DNA from: Rhizophagus irregularis
Lineage: Eukaryota > Glomeromycota > Glomeromycetes > Glomerales > Glomeraceae
Direction: 5' to 3'
Length of the DNA stretch: 64,000 bases
Assembly: GCF_026210795.1 (NCBI RefSeq)
Contig: NC_089432.1
Coordinates: 4,774,001 to 4,838,000 of the forward strand
Shown here: positions 58,953 through 64,000 of the stretch, piece after piece
Layout: every line of letters begins with the position of its first letter
Position numbering within the stretch: the first letter of the stretch is position 1
Translations under genes and position numbers: made by a program
The notes under the pieces: model-generated
Seen by the model: only the letters and a program-made list of their open reading frames with translations
Told to the model about the DNA's origin: nothing
Database searches by the model: none

Positions 58953-61247
58953 TTAAGAATTTAATAATTTTTCTAATTTGTATTTCGCATCTTGATACCC
59001 TTGTTTGGAAGATTTACCATACCAATAAATCGCTTTATCTATATCTTTTATAATTCCATCCCCATGTTTATACATATTACCGAGATTATACTGTGCTACC
59101 ATACTTCCTAAATTTGCTGAATTTTGATATAATTCAAATGATTTTTGTTTGTCAATTTTAGTTCCAATACCTTTATAATAACAATATCCTAACATCATTA
59201 TTCCACCTGAATATCCTCCCTCAGCTGATTGTTTAAACAATTCAAAAGATTTATTGTAATCTTTTTCAACACCTTCTCCATTTAAATAACTTCTACCTAA
59301 ATTACACATGGCCATTGTATTTCCATTATTTGCAGCTTTTTCATACCAATAAAGAGCTTTTTTTAAATCTTTTTCAATACCTATTCCATATTTATAACAA
59401 TAACCAGTATCTAATTGTCCATTTGTAAAATTTTTATTAGCAGATTTTTTATAATATTCAAAAGCTAATTGATTATTTTTTATGGTTCCATTTCCATGTC
59501 TATAACAATTTCCAACAAAATATCTTGCGAATATATGATTTTTTGATGCATCAACAAATAAATTAAATGCTTTCTTATAATCACGTTTTACTCCAATTCC
59601 ATAAAAATTAAAATAGCCAAATAAAAAAATAGAATTTGAATTGTTTTGATTATTCAATAACCAATTATACATTTCTTGCAAATCAATATTGTAATTAACA
59701 AAATAATCAATAATTTGTCGCTTTAACATCTGCCATTCAATTCCTCTATTTACAAGTTTAATAATATAATCATTTACTTCATCTATTATGTCAAAACCTT
59801 TTACAAATAAAACTTTTTCCCGTTCATTTGATAATATTATAGGATCAATTTCTTGTATATTTATTTTATCAAAGTTTTGAATAAATTGAGATATTTCTCT
59901 TTGTGATTCTAGATTCTCATTAAGTTCTTTCTTGCTTGAGAATTGAGTATTTTGTGTTACAACCGCATTTGAAATGATTTCTTTCAACCAATTAACTACT
60001 TGATATATAGTTGGTCGATTATCTGGCTCATTATCCCAACATTCTAAATAAAAATAAATAAATTTATGATTAACTAAATAATATTCAAATTGTCATTAAA
60101 TTTAAGATTTTTACTTACTAGTATAAATTTTTATGTAATCTTCAGGTGTGTCAGGAATAATAGTTTCTCTAAGACCATTTGAAATTTCCAAAATTAAATT
60201 AACATTATATCGATCGTAAAAAGGACGTCGCCCACTTGATATTTCCCATAATAATACTCCAATACTGTAAACATCACTTTTTTCATTTAGTGTATTTAGT
60301 GTATATATTTGTGTTGTTTGGTTATTATCATTTCTTTGTCCGTTAAAGGTTTTTGGATCAACATAAGGAATCATCCCAAATAATTTGGATTGAAAATTAG
60401 ATGATGCTCTAATTCTTTTTGATAATCCAAAATCTGCCAATTTGATTTTGTTTTGATGAACTAATACATTGCCAGAATGCTATTAAAAATGAATAAAAAT
60501 GGATATATTAAAATTAAGTAAATATAAATATAACATTATCAACAATGATTAATGATTATAAATAAATTACCAGATCACAATGAACAATCCCCATATTATA
60601 TAAGCATGATACAGCGCAAGCTAGCTGGTATGCCATAAGGTATTTATCACTCCAAGCAAGTTTACTGAAGTTATTCTTCAAATAGTCTCGAAGACTACCA
60701 CCGTCTGCACATTCCATTACCAACATATAATTATAATTATTATCATGATTTTCTAAAAGAAATATATATATATATATATATTATTGTTAGAAATGTATTT
60801 TTATTAGTAAAATTCAATATATTATGTTTAAAATTTTTATAATACCTGATTCGAATTTTGTTATTCCATGACAATACATAATTTTATCGCGAACATCAAC
60901 TTCACGTTGAATTTTTAACTAAATAAATAAATTCAAAATTTTAAAATAAATATGCTAATAGACCGAATAAAAAAAACTTATTATATATATTAAATTACCT
61001 CACGAATAATTTCTTTCAGAGTGATATTGTTAAAATTATAAAATGATTTTATTGCAAATTGTTTTTCTGAATTTTTCCAATTTGCACGGTATGCTTTTCC
61101 AGAACTCCCAGAACCAATTTGTTGAAAGTTACTAAATTGTTCGTATTCGTAAAATTTTAAATGCTCTTTAACGATGGCTTCTTCAATCAAGTTAGTAATA
61201 GATTCATTCATATTTTCGGTATTTTGCATTCCGATATTGTCAGACAT
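58953..61247 (-). CDS. K6: kinase-Sel1 repeat fusion, about 651 aa, HCD variant
   Basis: Exons: 61247-60999, 60918-60846, 60752-60571, 60479-60119 and 60043-58953, with phases consistent with K1, K4 and K5. The glycine loop is GSGSSGKA, with glycines kept but Val replaced by Ala. AIK Lys is kept, the catalytic loop reads HCDL (165-168), Asn and DFG are intact, and the C-lobe reads CWDNEPDNRPT. Near the end of the catalytic-loop helix the usual CLH reads CLY. The Sel1 block is almost the same as in K5 except for one repeat pair in the middle (SYLNGEGVEKDYNKSF). The upstream motif is the best match to K1. Third tandem copy, recently duplicated with K5. Confidence 0.85.
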
Positions 61248-61405
61248 AATGAATAATGTTATTTGACAGAAAAGGTATTAAAATAATAGGATTGAACGGT
61301 CAACATTATTGTGCAAAATATTTATGCGGAATAATTATGTTTCGATTATAGTTGCACAGCGCCACTAGTATCACCAAACAAAAAAGGATTATTAGACGCA
61401 GTAGA

Positions 61406-61425
61406 CGCAGTACTGCAGTAATGAC
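61406..61425 (-). promoter_or_regulatory. Upstream motif of K6
   Basis: cgcagtactgcagtaatgac, 159 bases before the ATG, 19 of 20 identical to the K1 motif. Confidence 0.45.
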
Positions 61426-61429
61426 GTAT

Positions 61430-61929
61430 CAGCGATCGTATCACGAAAATAATAATAATCAAATTTTAACGCTGAAAATATTACCAATCATCATTTTAAG
61501 TTCGAACTTATACCATATAAATTGTTCTTATTTTTTAGATCACATTGGGCAACGTATGTATATTATGAATTTTTGCAAACCTTAAACCTTTAACAAGTTA
61601 ATAAACTAGTAGGAGATTAGGGGACTATGTCGATCATCTGGCTGGGTGGAGAGACTATTCATTATTATATACTATCGTCGTTCATGATCTTTTCTTTCAT
61701 ATATTCTGTATTACTGATATACTGTACTAATGAAAAATAAACATTAATTATTTCATGTCGATTAATTTTTTCAGAATAAAATGATTTAAAATCTTCACAA
61801 CATTGATGAAAAGTATATACATTCAGTTAATAATAAAAATATACTTGCTAAGAATAATTATTAATATTTTTATGTCTTTTATTTATTACATTTTGTAAAT
61901 TAAAAGAAAATATAATACAGTGTAGCAAA
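61430..61929. other. Spacer between K6 and the SLR stub
   Basis: The last part (about 61812-61945) matches the 3' flanks of K5 and K6 (attcagttaataataaaaat, then gtagcaaatt-taattgattt). This marks where a fourth tandem copy once ended. The first part is the K6 upstream region. Confidence 0.55.
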
Positions 61930-62165
61930 TTAAATTGATTTAAATACTAAGTAATAGAAACTGTTGGAGCCCGAAGCGTTATAATCACATGTCACATGAT
62001 CATTATTAATGTATGGATAATATAAAAGTAAATAAAAAGCCTTTTCTAAATCTTTTTTAATACTTATTCCAATGTTCATAAAGACAACCAACTTCTGATT
62101 GTCCATGCGAGAAATTATTATTAGCAGATTTTTCATAATATTCAAAAGCTAATTTAATATATTGG
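61930..62165 (-). pseudogene. Sel1-repeat stub, remnant of a fourth kinase-SLR copy
   Basis: One and a half Sel1-like repeats remain: KLAFEYYEKSANNNFSHGQ, then SEVGCLYE, a frame change, then GISIKKDLEKAFYLLLYY, after which the sequence leaves the family (YINNDHVTCDYNASG). No kinase part exists to its right. It lies one array period (about 3 kb) beyond the K6 3' end, so it is the truncated border of the tandem array. Confidence 0.7.
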
Positions 62166-62994
62166 CACTTTAAGAATATGCATCTTACACGATGAATTTT
62201 TAATTTAATAAATTATTTTAATACCAGATCATACAAAATTTGTGTTCTTTTGTTTTGCTGAAATCAATCAATATATTATAGATTACTATACATTAAACGC
62301 GTAAAATTAATAAATTTATAAATTTTTAATAATCAACATAAATTTTATTAAATAAATAGTTCTTTTTTAAAATCATAATATTGACCATAAAGAAATGACT
62401 TATAAAAGTAAAACATTACCACAATAGAAACTTTTAGAAAAAATAAGTCTATATATATAAGCGTCACAAAGTTATAACTAAGAAACCAATAGAATACTTA
62501 TTTGCCCTTTCACAAAAAAAAAAGTTTCTCATTCGCTACTTTATACGAAGGTTTTTCAAAAAAGTATTTTATTTAATATACAAAATTCGTGTTCCTATTT
62601 GCCATATTGATCATATGAAATTACCGTATGCCTTTTCATCTCGAAAAAAAAAAAAATGAATTTTAGTTAACTTGATCTAATTACCTTAAGTATTAACCAA
62701 ACTATTTATTACGCATAAAATGATATAATCAAATGAAATTTCACTAAGAATTTGTAACAATTATCATTGAGCAAAGATACATTGAGCGGAATATTTGCAG
62801 TTGCAAATATACTTACTGTATTACAGTTTTATGTTTAAAATCTTTATTTATATAGAATATTCTTAAATATAAAATCCAATAAATCTATATGTACTATATA
62901 CTATAAAAATTTATAAAGTATAAATGAAAAAAAAATAAAAGTAAACTAACTTCAATACACGAATTAATATTCAACTTTCACATAAAAAGAAACT
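62166..62994. other. Intergenic, no gene seen
   Basis: AT-rich spacer between the array border and K7. No supported feature. Confidence 0.5.
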
Positions 62995-64000
62995 TCATTC
63001 AATATTATGTTCACTATCTTGATAAATTTCATTTAGTTCTATAAAAAATAATAAATTAGATATAGAATATTAATAAAATTACAAATAGTAATAACTTACC
63101 TAATTCACTTAATTGAACATCTAAGCATTCTGAAACTGAATATTACATATTTATAATATTTAAACGTTAATAAATTTAAATAAATAATTATAGTAATAAA
63201 GGGAATACTTACTTGGATTTGTTGATGTTGATTGAGCAGTATAATTAGTGTCTATTAAAAAATAAAAATAACATTAATGTAAAATGGATTATATGATAAA
63301 ACAAATTAAATTTAATTACCTGAACTGAATTGAAAAGATGATAAATCTGAAGAATTTACTGGTTTTGGAAGATTTTTGAAACTTAAAAGTCTACTAGTAT
63401 AAATTGCTTGCGGATGCGTTTTGAAGCTTTTGGATTCATCTTCATTTGACCTGTTTTTGAATTTTTCTTCTCTAATTTTATTATATTCTTCTATTTGAAA
63501 ACGAATTTCACTATTTTTGACACTGGAATACAAATCATCTAGTGTTTGATACAACTCTTTAGTGGTTGGTCTATTTTTTATTTCAGCATCCCAACATTTT
63601 ATTATTAAATCTGCAAGTAACTTTGGTATGTCTTTAGAAATTGTTGGTCTAAGTCCTTTACATATTTTAATAGCTAAAAATTCATTATGAGGGATATCAT
63701 TAAAAGGAATTTCTTCAGAAAGAAATTCGTTCATTATTATTCCAAATGAGTAAATATCTGCTGCTTTTGTATATTGTTGTCCACGTAAAACTTCTGGTGC
63801 CATATATGGTAATACTCCATAAATTCCTTCTTCTTTAACTGTTTGCTTTGTATTTGCTGGTTGACACATTCCTAAATCACTTATATATGGAGCAATTTCA
63901 AATAATATATTGCCTGAATGAAAATCTTTGTGAACTCTTTCAGCATTATGAATATCTAAAAGTCCTCTTGCAATTTGTCGTAATTGATCATTTTTTAAAT
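62995..64000 (-). CDS. K7: TKL-type protein kinase, C-terminal part, incomplete at the window edge
   Basis: Five exons seen: 64000-63320 (open to the edge), 63251-63213, 63135-63100 and 63038-62995, with one or more further exons lying beyond 64000. Phases agree and the frame ends NEIYQDSEHNIE before TGA. It shows HKDFHSGNIL (Lys in place of Arg in HRD), DLG in place of DFG, MAPE, DIYSFGIIMNEF and CWDAEIKNRPT, then the family tail (AIYTSRLLSFKNLPKPVNSS) and a chain of tiny exons of 39, 36 and 44 bases. It resembles K2 rather than the Sel1 fusions and has no Sel1 repeats. Note that only four exon intervals are listed because the first is cut by the window. Likely a cytosolic signalling kinase. 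Confidence 0.8.

Overview
The window looks like nuclear DNA of an arbuscular mycorrhizal fungus of the Rhizophagus/Glomus type. I infer this from four things: very AT-rich DNA; genes cut by many short GT-AG introns; TKL-type protein kinases fused to Sel1-like repeats (SLR), next to F-box/LRR genes, which are expanded families in these fungi; and a large load of repeats and transposon remnants. No rRNA gene, intact tRNA gene, CRISPR array or bacterial operon is visible. All gene models were spliced by eye, and intron phases were checked by arithmetic.

Layout. 1-3.1 kb: the N-terminal part of an acidic repeat protein (minus strand, running off the left edge), a small hypothetical gene and a decayed coding fragment. 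3.1-13.4 kb: mostly non-coding DNA with a TIR element holding a telomere-like TTAGGG tract, a tRNA-like fold, a duplicated hairpin with compensating changes and a small two-exon ORF. 13.4-15.9 kb: kinase-SLR gene K1. 17-22.3 kb: a 5.3 kb element with long inverted ends, carrying a nested TA-flanked fold-back element and a 1.08 kb hAT-like MITE built of palindromic ~181 bp units. 24-31.5 kb: retroelement and hAT remnants, a tRNA-Gly-derived sequence, and a broken gene with an alpha-crystallin-like domain split by a MITE. 34.1 kb: a 33-codon ORF ending in a CaaX box. 37.2-39.5 kb: kinase K2 with a zinc-knuckle-like N-terminus and a string of tiny 3' exons. 43.7-45.1 kb: kinase K3, broken by an in-frame stop. 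46-48 kb: repeats and a fold-back element. 49-51.6 kb: a kinase-tail pseudogene and a frameshifted F-box/LRR gene. 52.9-62.2 kb: a tandem array of kinase-SLR genes K4, K5 and K6 with a period near 3 kb, ending in an SLR stub. 63-64 kb: kinase K7, running off the right edge.

How the genes fit together. Everything recognisable as host function is signalling or protein-interaction machinery: TKL kinases, SLR scaffolds and an F-box adaptor. K1, K4, K5 and K6 share one five-exon plan, an upstream motif near the start codon and (K1, K4, K5) a downstream motif, so they descend from one duplicating unit. K1 keeps the catalytic HRD motif, K4 and K5 read HHD and K6 reads HCD. Some copies may therefore have drifted toward pseudokinase or scaffold roles.
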